Positions 44,674 through 54,226 of a stretch of 64,000 nt of DNA are shown in pieces. Numbering within the stretch: position 1 is the first letter of the stretch; each line of letters starts with the position of its first letter. Source of the DNA: JARRNE01 sp963824085 (GTDB lineage Bacteria; Pseudomonadota; Gammaproteobacteria; Chromatiales; Chromatiaceae); contig CAWGNT010000018.1 of assembly GCA_963824085.1 (NCBI GenBank), forward strand, positions 186,001 through 250,000. The letters are read 5' to 3'. Both the position numbers and the translations under genes were made by a program. The notes beneath the pieces are model-generated. The model was given only the letters and a program-made list of their open reading frames with translations. It ran no database searches and was not told where the DNA came from.

Positions 44674-44769
44674 ACCGGCGCCGTCCAGGCCCGAGAGCCA
44701 CGAACTTTCGCTACGGGGAGCTGTCAATGCCATCGGACTCAGAGACACCTACTGCGAGGCTCTGCACGG

Positions 44770-45348
44770 ATGACTGACCGTCGGGCCGACCACGAGTTGG
44801 TGTCCATGGTACAGCAGGGAGACAAGCGCGCATTCGACCTGTTGGTGCTCAAGTACCAACAGAAGGTGGCGAGCCTGATCTCCAGATACATCCGCGACTC
44901 CGCCGAGGTCATGGACGTTACGCAAGAAGCCTTTCTGAAGGCGTATCGAGCGCTTCCCGGATTTCGCGGAGAGAGCGCCTTTTATACCTGGCTGTACCGG
45001 ATCGCCATCAATACGGTAAAGAACCATCTGGTGGCGCAAGGCCGACGGCCTCCGGGCGACGACGTGGAGGCCGAGGTTGCCGAGCAAATGGAAATGGGCA
45101 ACCGCCTGCGGGAATTCGGCACTCCGGAGAACCACCTCCTCACCGAAGAGATTGCCCGGACCGTTCAACAGGCGCTGAATGAGCTGCCCGACGACCTGCG
45201 TACTGCGATCGTCCTTCGAGAATTCGAGGGCTTGAGCTACGAGGAGATCGCCAATGCAATGGACTGCCCGATCGGAACCGTGCGCTCGCGCATCTTCAGG
45301 GCGCGTGAAGCGATCGACAAACGACTCAGACCATTGCTTAGTCCGTGA
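44770..45348 (+). CDS. rpoE: RNA polymerase sigma-E factor (RpoE/AlgU)
   Basis: The 192-residue extracytoplasmic-function sigma factor has region 2 (KYQQKVASLISRYI to AFLKAYRALPGFRGESAFYTWLYRIAINTVKNHL) and region 4 (LPDDLRTAIVLREFEGLSYEEIANAMDCPIGTVRSRIFRARE), close to E. coli RpoE. It directs the envelope-stress response to misfolded outer-membrane proteins. The anti-sigma factor rseA follows at once, then rseB, rseC and mucD. Confidence 0.97.
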   Translation: MTDRRADHELVSMVQQGDKRAFDLLVLKYQQKVASLISRYIRDSAEVMDVTQEAFLKAYRALPGFRGESAFYTWLYRIAINTVKNHLVAQGRRPPGDDVEAEVAEQMEMGNRLREFGTPENHLLTEEIARTVQQALNELPDDLRTAIVLREFEGLSYEEIANAMDCPIGTVRSRIFRAREAIDKRLRPLLSP

Positions 45349-45362
45349 CAGAAGGTTCAGCG

Positions 45363-45938
45363 ATGAGCGAACAGCAACGACAACATCTCTCGGCGCTCGT
45401 CGACGGCGAGCTCGATTCGATGGCCCTGCACACGACCATCGCGGCGCTCGCTGCGAGCTCCGAATTGCAGGCCACCTGGGAACGTTACCACCTGATCGGA
45501 AACGCGCTTCGCGGCGATACCATCCATCCGGAGTTTCGACAGATTGCGGATCGTTTGCGCGTCCAGATCGCGGACGAGCCGGTTCCCCTCGTGCCTGCGT
45601 CGACACGCCGCGGAAAGGGCCCTTCTCGCATCGGCGCCTTTCTTGGCGCAGCGCTCGCTGCCTCGGCCGCCTTTCTCGCCGTTTTCGCGGTACCACAGTT
45701 GTTCGATGCCGGACCTGCCGCAAGGGGGCCCGGGCCTGTCGTCGCCTTGAGCACATCGCCTCCTCCGCTAGCTCAGCAGTTTGAGCTGCGAACGACCGGT
45801 CAGCGATGGCATCTGAGCCAGCCTGCACTGGAGAACAAGCTGGATCGTTTTCTCGTGAATCACCAGGAATATTCTCCTGCGTCTTTCAAAGGCCTGCTCC
45901 CCTACGCGACCTTCGTTGGCTATGAAGCCGGGCCGTAG
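45363..45938 (+). CDS. rseA: anti-sigma-E factor RseA/MucA
   Basis: The 191-residue inner-membrane protein has an N-terminal sigma-binding domain (MSEQQRQHLSALVDGELDS and ATWERYHLIGNALRGD), one membrane helix at about 92-112 (AFLGAALAASAAFLAVFAVPQLF) and a periplasmic tail. It holds sigma-E until cut by DegS and RseP. AGAAGG upstream supports the ATG at 45363 over a GTG that overlaps the rpoE stop. Its end overlaps rseB. Confidence 0.93.
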   Translation: MSEQQRQHLSALVDGELDSMALHTTIAALAASSELQATWERYHLIGNALRGDTIHPEFRQIADRLRVQIADEPVPLVPASTRRGKGPSRIGAFLGAALAASAAFLAVFAVPQLFDAGPAARGPGPVVALSTSPPPLAQQFELRTTGQRWHLSQPALENKLDRFLVNHQEYSPASFKGLLPYATFVGYEAGP

Positions 45939-46962
45939 CGGCGACACCGCCGGAGCGGAGGCGCGGAGGTTGGCTGCACGCACCGCACTTCCCCTCAGCC
46001 GCATCATTGTTCTCCTGGCTGTCGGTGCACTCATCGCCGGTTCTGCGACCGCTTCAGAGCGATCGATCACCGATCAGCTGAAGCGCATGTCGGCGGCCAT
46101 GCGCTCTCTGAGCTATGAGGGCACGCTGGTCTACCTGCACGACGATCGTCTCGAGACGCTGCACATCGTGCACCGGATCGAGAATGGCCGCGTGCACGAG
46201 CGGATTGTCTCGCTCAACGGCCCCGTGAGGACGGTTACCCGGGAGCAGGACGAGGTCACTTGCGAGCTGGCGAACTCCAATCCGTTCTCTGTGCGGCGAC
46301 ACGGAGGTACGCTGGATCTGCTCCGGTCCACGGGATTCGACCCCAACACGCTGTCGAGCCACTACCTCATTCATCCGCTCGGCAGAGCGAGGGTGGCGGG
46401 GAGGCAGACGGATGTGGTGGGCGTGATCCCACGCGATGACCTGCGTTACGGATACCGCTTCTACCTTGACGTCGACACCGGGCTGCCGCTGAAGTCCGAT
46501 CTGATGGGCCAATTGCCTGAGCCCATCGAGCAGGTCATGTTCACCGCTCTGAGCTTGCTCCCGGCCGGGGATGCGCCCGCGTCGAAGATCACCGATGCGC
46601 CGGATGCGGAAGGACCACGCGCGAAGGCGTCGCCGCGTACAGAGGTGGTGGCGGCCGACGAAGACCCATGGCGCTTCGTCAGCCTTCCGGCGGGCTTCAG
46701 TCTGGTAATGCGTGATCATTGGCAGGATGTTTCCGGACGGCCGGTTCAGCATTTCGTGCTGTCGGACGGGCTCGCGTCCGTCTCTGTTTACGTGGAGAAT
46801 GGGGACCAAGATGGCCTGCAGGGAGCGACCCGCATCGGCGCGATCCATGCCGCCGGCGGTCGAGTCGCAGGGCACCAGGTAACGATCGTCGGCGAGGTCC
46901 CACCCTCTACGGTTGAGGCCGTGCTGGCCGGTATTCGATACGAGGGGCACGACACGCCGTGA
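45922..46962 (+). CDS. rseB: sigma-E regulatory protein RseB/MucB
   Basis: The 346-residue periplasmic protein has a signal peptide (RIIVLLAVGALIAGSATA) followed by the MucB/RseB N-domain (MSAAMRSLSYEGTLVYLHDDRLETLHIVHR) and the C-terminal domain (RHFVLSDGLASVSVYVE-type). It binds RseA and senses lipopolysaccharide or porin tails. I use ATG 45922 rather than TTG 45916. It overlaps the rseA stop by 17 bases and its own stop overlaps the GTG of rseC. Confidence 0.93.
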   Translation: MKPGRSGDTAGAEARRLAARTALPLSRIIVLLAVGALIAGSATASERSITDQLKRMSAAMRSLSYEGTLVYLHDDRLETLHIVHRIENGRVHERIVSLNGPVRTVTREQDEVTCELANSNPFSVRRHGGTLDLLRSTGFDPNTLSSHYLIHPLGRARVAGRQTDVVGVIPRDDLRYGYRFYLDVDTGLPLKSDLMGQLPEPIEQVMFTALSLLPAGDAPASKITDAPDAEGPRAKASPRTEVVAADEDPWRFVSLPAGFSLVMRDHWQDVSGRPVQHFVLSDGLASVSVYVENGDQDGLQGATRIGAIHAAGGRVAGHQVTIVGEVPPSTVEAVLAGIRYEGHDTP

Positions 46963-47474
46963 TCGAGGAGACGGGCAGAGTCGTTGCTGTGCGGGGAGAT
47001 CTGGCCGAGGTGGAAAGCCAGCGGCGCAGTGCCTGTGGGAGCTGCTCGGCGACCAGTGCCTGCGGTACCTCCCTGCTGGAGCAATACTTTGGTCGGAAGC
47101 CGCTGCTCCTGGAGGCGCGCAACCCGATCGGTGCGGAGCCGGGGGAGGAGGTGATCGTGGGCGTTCCGGAGAATACGCTTGTCGGTGCCGCATTCGCGGC
47201 CTATTTGGTGCCGCTGGCGGCCTTGATCGGTGGCGGTATTTTGGGGAGTCTCCTTGCAGGCGTGCTGGCCCCGACGGCCGCGCAGGCCATCAGCATCCTG
47301 GGCGGAATCGGAGGTTTCTCGGCCGCCCTGGTGTGGCTCGGACGATTCAGTCGGAACAGAGCATCGGACGCCCATTATCAGGCGGTCATCCTGCGTCGTC
47401 GCCCAAGCGTGGGGTTTTCCGTTCAAATTCCCGTGGGCACCCTGCATGAGAAGAGCCGATCAGAGGGCGTGTGA
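46959..47474 (+). CDS. rseC: SoxR-reducing/sigma-E positive regulator RseC
   Basis: The 171-residue inner-membrane protein has an N-terminal Cys cluster, RSACGSCSATSACGTSLL (three or four conserved Cys, about residues 25-36), and two membrane helices (AAFAAYLVPLAALIGGGILGS and SILGGIGGFSAALVWLG). The family takes part in sigma-E control and SoxR reduction. It starts with GTG within the rseB stop (GTGA). Confidence 0.9.
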   Translation: MIEETGRVVAVRGDLAEVESQRRSACGSCSATSACGTSLLEQYFGRKPLLLEARNPIGAEPGEEVIVGVPENTLVGAAFAAYLVPLAALIGGGILGSLLAGVLAPTAAQAISILGGIGGFSAALVWLGRFSRNRASDAHYQAVILRRRPSVGFSVQIPVGTLHEKSRSEGV

Positions 47475-47505
47475 TTGCGCCGCCTCGTCGGTAACAGGAG
47501 CATCC

Positions 47506-48942
47506 ATGAGACAAATACAAGCCCTGCTGACGGCTGTCTACGTCGGCGCCGTGTTGCTCGTCACCCCTGGTCCCGCAACCGCGCGGGCGTTACCTGACTT
47601 TGCTGAGCTGGTGAAGGCGAATGGGCCTGCCGTGGTCAACATAAGCACCAAGCAGACCCAAGCCGTCTCGCGTCGCTTTCACGGGTTTTCGGTCCCGGAT
47701 CTTCCCAAGGACAGTCCCCTCTACGATTTCTTCCGCCGATTCTTCGGTGAAGAAGGGGGGGTGCCTGACGACCAGATCGAAGCGCGGTCGCTCGGGTCTG
47801 GGTTCATCATCTCCCAGGACGGCTATATCCTGACCAACGCACACGTGGTGCAAGGCGCAGATGAGATCGTCGTGCGCACCAGCGATCGCCGGGAGTTTCT
47901 GGCCAAGGTTGTCGGGTCCGATAAGCGCAGCGATATCGCCCTCTTAAAGGTCGACGCTAACGAGCTACCGGTCGTACAGATCGGTTCAGCCAAGGAGCTG
48001 CAAGTCGGCGAGTGGGTGCTTGCTATCGGATCGCCTTTCGGCTTCGACCATTCCGCTACTGCTGGTATCGTCAGCGCCAAGGGCCGCAGCCTGCCGAGCG
48101 AGAACTACATTCCCTTTATCCAGACGGACGTCGCGATCAATCCGGGCAACTCCGGTGGACCGCTCTTCAACCTGGACGGCAAGGTCGTCGGGGTGAACTC
48201 TCAGATCTACAGCCGCACCGGCGGCTTCATGGGACTCTCCTTCGCCATCCCTATCGACGTCGCGATGGACGTTGTCGATCAGTTGAAAACCAAGGGGAAA
48301 GTCAGTCGGGGTTGGCTCGGTGTGCTGATACAGGACGTGACGCGTGAGCTCGCCGAAACGTTCGGGATGAATCAACCGCGCGGTGCGCTAGTGGCGCAAG
48401 TCCTGCCCGGCAGTCCGGCCGAGAAGGCCGGCATAAAGCCCGGGGATGTCATCCTGAGCTACAACGGTAAACCGATATCCACGTCGAGCGCACTGCCGCC
48501 GCTCGTCGGCACGAGTCCTGTCGGGAAGGCCGCCCAGGTCGAGGTGCTGCGCCGCGGCAAGATGGAGAAGGTTCCTATCGTCATCGGCGAGCTGCCCGAG
48601 GAGGAGGAGCTGGCTGCTGCCTCCGGGGGCGGCCAGCAGGAAGCGGCGGCGAATCGAATCGGCCTCGTCGTGACTGATCTCACGTCGGACCAACGGGAGC
48701 AGCTGAGTATAGACTCCGGCGGCGCGCTCGTTGAGAGCGTGGAGAACGGTCCCGCTGAGGAGGCCGGGATTCGGGCGGGGGACGTCATCCTGATGCTTGA
48801 CAATCAGAACGTCCAGAACGCAGCTCAGCTCAAGGAGCTCCTGGACAAGGTGGAGGCCGGTCGTTCAGTGGCCGCCCTGATTCAGCGCGGCGACGGCCGC
48901 ATGTTCTTCGCCGTTCGGGTGCCGAAGGACAAGCCTGAGTGA
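47506..48942 (+). CDS. mucD: periplasmic serine protease MucD/DegP
   Basis: The 478-residue protein has a signal peptide (ALLTAVYVGAVLLVTPGPATARA). The trypsin-like triad is visible: His in TNAHVVQGA (about residue 112), Asp in SDIALLKVD (about 142) and Ser in NPGNSGGPLFN (about 216). Two PDZ domains follow (AGIKPGDVILSYNG and AGIRAGDVILMLDN). It degrades misfolded envelope proteins and, in Pseudomonas, dampens AlgU. AACAGGAG precedes ATG 47506. It completes the rpoE-rseABC operon. Confidence 0.95.
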   Translation: MRQIQALLTAVYVGAVLLVTPGPATARALPDFAELVKANGPAVVNISTKQTQAVSRRFHGFSVPDLPKDSPLYDFFRRFFGEEGGVPDDQIEARSLGSGFIISQDGYILTNAHVVQGADEIVVRTSDRREFLAKVVGSDKRSDIALLKVDANELPVVQIGSAKELQVGEWVLAIGSPFGFDHSATAGIVSAKGRSLPSENYIPFIQTDVAINPGNSGGPLFNLDGKVVGVNSQIYSRTGGFMGLSFAIPIDVAMDVVDQLKTKGKVSRGWLGVLIQDVTRELAETFGMNQPRGALVAQVLPGSPAEKAGIKPGDVILSYNGKPISTSSALPPLVGTSPVGKAAQVEVLRRGKMEKVPIVIGELPEEEELAAASGGGQQEAAANRIGLVVTDLTSDQREQLSIDSGGALVESVENGPAEEAGIRAGDVILMLDNQNVQNAAQLKELLDKVEAGRSVAALIQRGDGRMFFAVRVPKDKPE

Positions 48943-49193
48943 AGGGTCAGGGTGCCGGATAGAGGCGCCGCGAGCCGGCTGCGCGTCCGCGGCGCGGCAC
49001 CCTTACGGCCGCCAGGCTATGGGTCCGGCGGCGCCTCTGCTATTATGCCCGCGCCTTCCCGCGCGGGCCACGCAACCGCCTTCCACCTGTCCACCGTTGT
49101 AGAGGTCGGGGACGCCTTCGCGTAGAGCTCATGCCCGCGGGTACCGCGCGGGTCCGTACGCTTGGGCTCTATACAGCTCTTGAACAGGGTCCC

Positions 49194-50999
49194 ATGGCCG
49201 ATCTCAGTCATATCCGCAATTTCTCGATCATCGCCCACATCGATCACGGCAAGTCCACGATTGCGGACCGCTTCATTCAGCACTGCGGCGGCTTGAGCGA
49301 AAGGGAGATGACCGCGCAGGTGCTGGACTCGATGGACCTGGAGCGCGAGCGCGGCATCACGATCAAAGCCCAAAGCGTCACCCTCGACTACCGCGCGCAC
49401 GACGGGGATACCTACCAGCTGAACTTCATCGATACCCCGGGACATGTGGACTTTTCATACGAGGTGTCCCGGTCGCTTGCTGCTTGTGAAGGCGCCCTCT
49501 TGGTGGTTGACGCCGCCCAAGGCGTCGAGGCCCAGAGCGTCGCCAATTGCTACACGGCGATCGAGCAGGGACTCGAGGTCCTGCCTGTGCTCAACAAGGT
49601 CGATCTCCCCTCGGCGGAGCCGGAGCGGGTCATCGCCCAGATCGAGGAGATCATCGGGCTGGAGGCGTCGGACGCCCTGCGGGTGAGCGCCAAGACGGGC
49701 GCTGGCATCCCGGATCTCTTGGAGACGCTGGTCGCACGTATCCCGCCTCCGCGGGGTGACCCGGACGGACCTCTGCAAGCCCTGATCATCGACTCCTGGT
49801 TCGATCCCTATGTGGGGGTCGTCTCCCTGGTGCGGGTGGTCAATGGCTCGATCAACCGCCGCGAGAAGCTCCTTATCATGTCGACGGGCCGCACGCATCA
49901 CGCGGACAGCGTGGGCGTGTTCACGCCAAAGCGGGAGGAACGGCAGCGTTTGGGTACTGGCGAGGTAGGGTTCCTGATCGCCGGGATCAAGGAGATCGAC
50001 GGCGCGCCGGTGGGTGATACCATCACTGGCTCCGATCGTCCGGCCGCGCGGCCGCTGCCGGGGTTCAAGGAGATGCGGCCCCGGGTGTTTGCCGGGCTCT
50101 ATACAGTGCTCTCGGACGATTACGAAGATCTGCGCGACGCACTGCGTAAGCTCAGGCTCAACGACGCGGCACTGTTCTACGAGCCGGAGGTGTCCCAGGC
50201 GCTGGGCTTCGGTTTCCGCTGCGGTTTCCTCGGCATGCTCCACATGGAGATCGTCCAGGAGCGCCTTGAGCGCGAGTACGATCTGGATCTGATCACTACG
50301 GCGCCCACGGTGGTCTATGAGGTACTGCGCTCGGATGACGAGGTGATCCGAATCGACAACCCGTCGGATCTGCCGGAGACCAGCAAGATCAGGGAGATCC
50401 GAGAGCCGATCATCGAAGCCCATATCTTGGTCCCCCAGGAGTGGCTCGGGGGCGTGATCAATCTTTGTATCGAGAAGCGCGGGGTGCAGAAGCAGATTCA
50501 GTACTTGGGCGGTCAGGTTCAGGCGACCTACGAGCTTCCGCTGAGCGAAGTCGTGCTGGATTTCTTCGACCGACTGAAGTCGGTGAGCCGCGGCTACGCC
50601 TCTTTCGAGTACGACTTCCGCCGCTTTCAGGCAGCGGACTTGGTCAAGCTCGACCTCCTGATCAACGGCGAGCGGGTGGATGCCCTCTCCCTTATCGCCC
50701 ACCGGGACACGGCGCAGGCGCGGGGCCGCGAGATCGCGGAGCGCATGAAGGATCTCATTCCGCGTCAGATGTTCGAGGTGGCAATCCAAGCGGCGATCGG
50801 CAGCAAGGTCATTGCGCGCTCGACGGTCAAACCTCTACGCAAGAACGTCACTGCCAAGTGTTATGGCGGCGACGTAACGCGTAAGCGCAAGCTGCTGGAG
50901 AAGCAGAAGGCCGGGAAACGACGGATGAAACAGGTAGGGAAGGTAGAGATTCCGCAGGAGGCTTTCCTTGCCGTGCTTCAGGTCGGCAAGGATAATTAA
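49194..50999 (+). CDS. lepA: elongation factor 4 LepA
   Basis: The 601-residue GTPase has G1 AHIDHGKST (residues 14-22), the Mg site in RGITIKAQ, G3 DTPGH and G4 NKVDLPSA, followed by EF-G-like domains and the LepA-specific C-terminal domain (KPLRKNVTAKCYGGDVTRKRKLLEKQKAGKRRMK). It acts on stalled or back-translocated ribosomes. I set the start at MADLSHIRNFS; a longer frame begins 63 bases upstream without homology. A MITE-like element separates it from lepB. Confidence 0.97.
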   Translation: MADLSHIRNFSIIAHIDHGKSTIADRFIQHCGGLSEREMTAQVLDSMDLERERGITIKAQSVTLDYRAHDGDTYQLNFIDTPGHVDFSYEVSRSLAACEGALLVVDAAQGVEAQSVANCYTAIEQGLEVLPVLNKVDLPSAEPERVIAQIEEIIGLEASDALRVSAKTGAGIPDLLETLVARIPPPRGDPDGPLQALIIDSWFDPYVGVVSLVRVVNGSINRREKLLIMSTGRTHHADSVGVFTPKREERQRLGTGEVGFLIAGIKEIDGAPVGDTITGSDRPAARPLPGFKEMRPRVFAGLYTVLSDDYEDLRDALRKLRLNDAALFYEPEVSQALGFGFRCGFLGMLHMEIVQERLEREYDLDLITTAPTVVYEVLRSDDEVIRIDNPSDLPETSKIREIREPIIEAHILVPQEWLGGVINLCIEKRGVQKQIQYLGGQVQATYELPLSEVVLDFFDRLKSVSRGYASFEYDFRRFQAADLVKLDLLINGERVDALSLIAHRDTAQARGREIAERMKDLIPRQMFEVAIQAAIGSKVIARSTVKPLRKNVTAKCYGGDVTRKRKLLEKQKAGKRRMKQVGKVEIPQEAFLAVLQVGKDN

Positions 51000-51006
51000 C
51001 AATTTT

Positions 51007-51178
51007 GGTGATTAGCACCATAAATCAGCTGCCGGGCCAGGGTCGGGTACGGGCCAGCGGAACACGCCGTGAATACCTCCATGTAGCTCGACGGCGCCGT
51101 CCCTGGCGCCGACGGTCCCGCCGACCCGCACCCGGCCCACCTAGCGGACGTCTCAGCTGAGGCACGGCGCTAATCACC
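51007..51178 (+). mobile_element. 172-bp MITE-like element, copy B
   Basis: The ends are GGTGATTAGC (51007-51016) and GCTAATCACC (51169-51178), a perfect 10-bp terminal inverted repeat. CAGCTG occurs about 20 bases inside each end. The element is flanked exactly by ACAATTTT on both sides (50999-51006 and 51179-51186), a perfect 8-bp target duplication. It sits between lepA and lepB, eight bases after the lepA stop, and has no coding capacity. It was probably moved in trans by a transposase not seen here. Confidence 0.88.
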
Positions 51179-51257
51179 ACAATTTTTGTTCCGATCATCG
51201 CCGCTGGCCGGTACTCGACGGTGCGGCGGTCCGCTGACGAAGGAAACGACCACAATC

Positions 51258-52118
51258 ATGAACTTCGATTTTCCAACCTTTTTGGTGCTGGCCTGCCTGG
51301 TTACGGGCGGAATCTGGCTTGCGGACGCCGCGCTCTTTGCACCACGTCGCCGTCGGCTCGCGCAGGAGACCGCGGGGGGCGGCGGGGCGCCGTCGGAGGA
51401 GGCTCCTGCGGCGATGGCCTACAAGGAACCTCTCATCGTCGAGTACGCCCGCTCGTTCTTTCCGGTCATCCTGATTGTGCTCCTGCTGCGTTCCTTCCTC
51501 GTGGAGCCTTTCCGCATTCCGTCGGGGTCCATGATGCCAACCCTTTTGGTAGGCGACTTCATCCTCGTGAACAAGTTCGCATACGGTCTGCGCTGGCCGG
51601 TGTTAAACAGCAAGTTCGTCAAGATCGGCGAGCCGCAGCGGGGCGATGTGGTCGTATTTCGTTTTCCCCAGGAGCCTTCGGTCGATTACATCAAACGCGT
51701 CGTCGGTCTCCCTGGCGATCGGATTTACTATCGAAACAAGACTCCATACGTCAATGGCCAGCCGGTCCCGCATACGCCGAGCGGCGAGTATGTGGGTGTG
51801 GGTGCTGGAGCGGGACAGACGGGGTACGAGGAGGCCGTTGAAGACCTCGGGGACGTGAAGCACGACATACTGCTCAACCCTATGGCGCCCGATCTCCCGC
51901 TGGGCTGCCAGGTGTTGGCTTATGGACCGGTAACCGTCCCGCCGGGTCGCTATTTCGTTATGGGAGACAACCGCGACAACAGCAACGACAGCCGGTGCTG
52001 GGGCTTTGTACCCGAGGCGAATCTGGTGGGGAAGGCGTTCGCTATCTGGATGAACTGGGACGGCCAGCGCGACGGATTCCCTATCGATTGGAGCCGACTC
52101 GGAAACATCATTTATTGA
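51258..52118 (+). CDS. lepB: signal peptidase I LepB
   Basis: The 286-residue inner-membrane protease cuts signal peptides. An N-terminal helix (PTFLVLACLVTGGIWLADAAL) and a second anchor (FFPVILIVLLLRSFLV) are present. The catalytic Ser is in FRIPSGSMMPTL (about residue 92) and the Lys in DYIKRVVGLPGD (about 147). YFVMGDNRDNSNDSR is the family box. The start at 51258 follows GAAGGAAACG. It leads the lepB-DUF4845-rnc-era-recO run. Confidence 0.96.
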   Translation: MNFDFPTFLVLACLVTGGIWLADAALFAPRRRRLAQETAGGGGAPSEEAPAAMAYKEPLIVEYARSFFPVILIVLLLRSFLVEPFRIPSGSMMPTLLVGDFILVNKFAYGLRWPVLNSKFVKIGEPQRGDVVVFRFPQEPSVDYIKRVVGLPGDRIYYRNKTPYVNGQPVPHTPSGEYVGVGAGAGQTGYEEAVEDLGDVKHDILLNPMAPDLPLGCQVLAYGPVTVPPGRYFVMGDNRDNSNDSRCWGFVPEANLVGKAFAIWMNWDGQRDGFPIDWSRLGNIIY

Positions 52119-52135
52119 CCGTGGAGGCAGCCGCC

Positions 52136-52513
52136 ATGCAGCGCACCCTTCAACGACAGCGTGGAATCAGTCTGCTCGCGATATTGTTCTTCCTGGCCCT
52201 TGGGGCAATCGTTGTCACCGTCGGGCTGAAGCTCGGACCACACTACATGCAGTATGCCATCGTGAGATCCGTGATGGACAAGGCGGTCGCTGATCCGGAA
52301 GCATCGCAAAGCCGGCGCGCGTTGCTCACCAAGATCAATAACGAGCTATACATCAACGAGATCCGCAGTCTCAAGCCGAGGGATTTCACGTTCACCCAGG
52401 TGTCCAACGGGACTGAGCTCAGCGTTGACTACGAGGCGCGAGAGCACCTGTTTGCGAATATCGACGCCGTGGTCACCTTTTCCCACACTGTAACCATACC
52501 CAGTCGCGAGTGA
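52136..52513 (+). CDS. DUF4845 small membrane protein
   Basis: The 125-residue protein has one N-terminal membrane helix (GISLLAILFFLALGAIVVTVGLKLGP) preceded by basic residues, then a small soluble domain (YMQYAIVRSVMDKAVADPE). The N-terminus resembles prepilin-like or minor anchored proteins. DUF4845 genes lie between lepB and rnc in many gammaproteobacteria; no function is known. Its stop overlaps the GTG start of rnc. Confidence 0.88.
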   Translation: MQRTLQRQRGISLLAILFFLALGAIVVTVGLKLGPHYMQYAIVRSVMDKAVADPEASQSRRALLTKINNELYINEIRSLKPRDFTFTQVSNGTELSVDYEAREHLFANIDAVVTFSHTVTIPSRE

Positions 52514-53190
52514 CAGAGGACCTGCGAGGTCTCGCACGCGCGCTGGGCTGCCGCATCGGGCGAACGGAGCTGTTTGCTCAGGCCCTCACCCACCGAAGTG
52601 CGGCCGCCAACAATAACGAGCGCCTCGAGTTCATGGGGGACGCCCTGCTCGGGTTCGTCATCGCCGAAGCTTTGTGGGAGCGCTTTCCGGATGCGGACGA
52701 AGGGCGGCTTAGCCGATTGCGCGCCTCTCTTGTCAAGAAGGAGTCCTTGGCGGGCCTCGCACGGGGCCTTGGATTGAGCGATTACCTGCGCCTTGGGGCA
52801 GGGGAGCTTCGTACCGGCGGGTACGCGCGAGACTCCATCTTGGCGGACGCCCTAGAGGCAGTTCTCGCCGCCGTGTATCTGGACGAAGGTTTTGCCGGGG
52901 CGCGTCAGGTCATCCTCGCCGTCTTTCGCGAGGCCCTAGAGGCCACAGGCGAGGCCGGCACCTCCAAGGACCCAAAGACCCGCCTACAAGAGAAACTTCA
53001 GGCACGTCGGCGCCCGTTGCCGGAGTACGAGGTACTGGCAGTAACCGGCCGCCAGCATGCTCAGACGTTCCGGGTGCGTTGTAACTTGGTGGATGACAGC
53101 CGGAATGCGGAGGGAGAGGGGAGCAGTCGGCGCCGAGCCGAGCAGCAGGCCGCCCAGAGGATGCTGGCGCTTCTTGAAGCCGAAGCATGA
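52510..53190 (+). CDS. rnc: ribonuclease III
   Basis: The 226-residue endonuclease cuts double-stranded RNA, including rRNA precursors. The catalytic signature NERLEFMGDALLGFVI is at residues 37-52 and the second acidic site ADALEAVLAAVYLDEGF near 117. The dsRNA-binding domain follows (DPKTRLQEKLQARRRPLPEYEV). The GTG start overlaps the DUF4845 stop and its own stop overlaps the era ATG (ATGA), so translation is coupled across all three. Confidence 0.97.
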   Translation: MTEDLRGLARALGCRIGRTELFAQALTHRSAAANNNERLEFMGDALLGFVIAEALWERFPDADEGRLSRLRASLVKKESLAGLARGLGLSDYLRLGAGELRTGGYARDSILADALEAVLAAVYLDEGFAGARQVILAVFREALEATGEAGTSKDPKTRLQEKLQARRRPLPEYEVLAVTGRQHAQTFRVRCNLVDDSRNAEGEGSSRRRAEQQAAQRMLALLEAEA

Positions 53191-54092
53191 GACCGGCTAA
53201 TCGATGCGGTTACGTTGCTATCGTCGGGCGGCCGAATGTCGGTAAGTCCACTCTCTTGAACCGCATCCTCGGACAGAAGCTTGCCATCACCTCTCACAAG
53301 GCGCAGACAACGCGCCACTCCCTTCTTGGGATAAAGACGACGGGTCGCGGACAAGTCATCTTCATAGACACCCCGGGCATTCATCAGCGCGGCGGCGGTG
53401 CGCTGAATCGATATCTGAACCGCACCGCGCGTGGGGCCGCGGGAGACGTGGACCTGGTGCTATTCGTTGTGGAGGCGCTCCGGTTCACCCGAGAGGACGC
53501 GCAGGCCCTTCGGGTGGTGACCGGCGCCGACGCTCCCTCGATCGCCGTGGTAAACAAGAGCGATATTGTCAAAGACAAGCAGCGACTGTTGCCCTATCTC
53601 CAGGCACTGGCCGAGCGCCAGCAGTTCCGCGAGCTGATTCCGGTCTCGGCGACGACTGGTGACCAGATGGAGCTGTTGGAGCGACTGGTGTTCGACGCCC
53701 TGCCTGAGGGTCCGAACCTGTTTCCGCCCGATCAGCTGACGGACCGTCCCGAGCGTTTCTTTGCCGCCGAGCTACTGCGCGAGCAGCTGATGCGGCGCTA
53801 TGGGGACGAGCTGCCCTACCAGTCGACGGTGGAGATCGAGCGTTTCGCGGAGGCGGACGGGCGGTATCGTGTCAACGCAGTCATTTGGGTCGAGCGCCAG
53901 GGCCAGAAGGCGATCATTGTCGGCAGCGGCGGGCAAGCCCTTAAGGGTGCGGCGCGGCAGGCACGTCTGGAGATGCAGAAGCTCTTCGATTGCCCGGTAC
54001 ACCTTGAGGTCTGGGTCAAGGTCAAGAGGAGCTGGTCGAGCGACGAGGCGGCCTTGGACATGTTGGGTTACGACGACCGGCAACACGGCTAG
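53187..54092 (+). CDS. era: GTPase Era
   Basis: The 301-residue GTPase binds 16S rRNA and is needed for 30S assembly. G1 GRPNVGKST (residues 14-22), G3 DTPGIH and G4 NKSD are present, followed by a KH domain (GQKAIIVGSGGQALKGAARQARLEMQ). It begins within the rnc stop. The standard G2 region QTTRHSLLGI is seen. Confidence 0.97.
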   Translation: MRPANRCGYVAIVGRPNVGKSTLLNRILGQKLAITSHKAQTTRHSLLGIKTTGRGQVIFIDTPGIHQRGGGALNRYLNRTARGAAGDVDLVLFVVEALRFTREDAQALRVVTGADAPSIAVVNKSDIVKDKQRLLPYLQALAERQQFRELIPVSATTGDQMELLERLVFDALPEGPNLFPPDQLTDRPERFFAAELLREQLMRRYGDELPYQSTVEIERFAEADGRYRVNAVIWVERQGQKAIIVGSGGQALKGAARQARLEMQKLFDCPVHLEVWVKVKRSWSSDEAALDMLGYDDRQHG

Positions 54093-54226
54093 CCATGAGA
54101 TGCCGCATCCGCCAAGGCACAGCTGGCGGCGCCGCCATTTGCGCTAGTCGCATCCTCGGTTAGGCGCGCATTAGGGGACTCTGCGCCGTTTTCGGCGACG
54201 GGCCATGTTGTTGGTCTCACGTTCCG

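Noticed and set aside
49455..50789. A 444-codon minus-strand open frame opposite lepA
   Set aside because: Shadow of lepA, which has all GTPase motifs.
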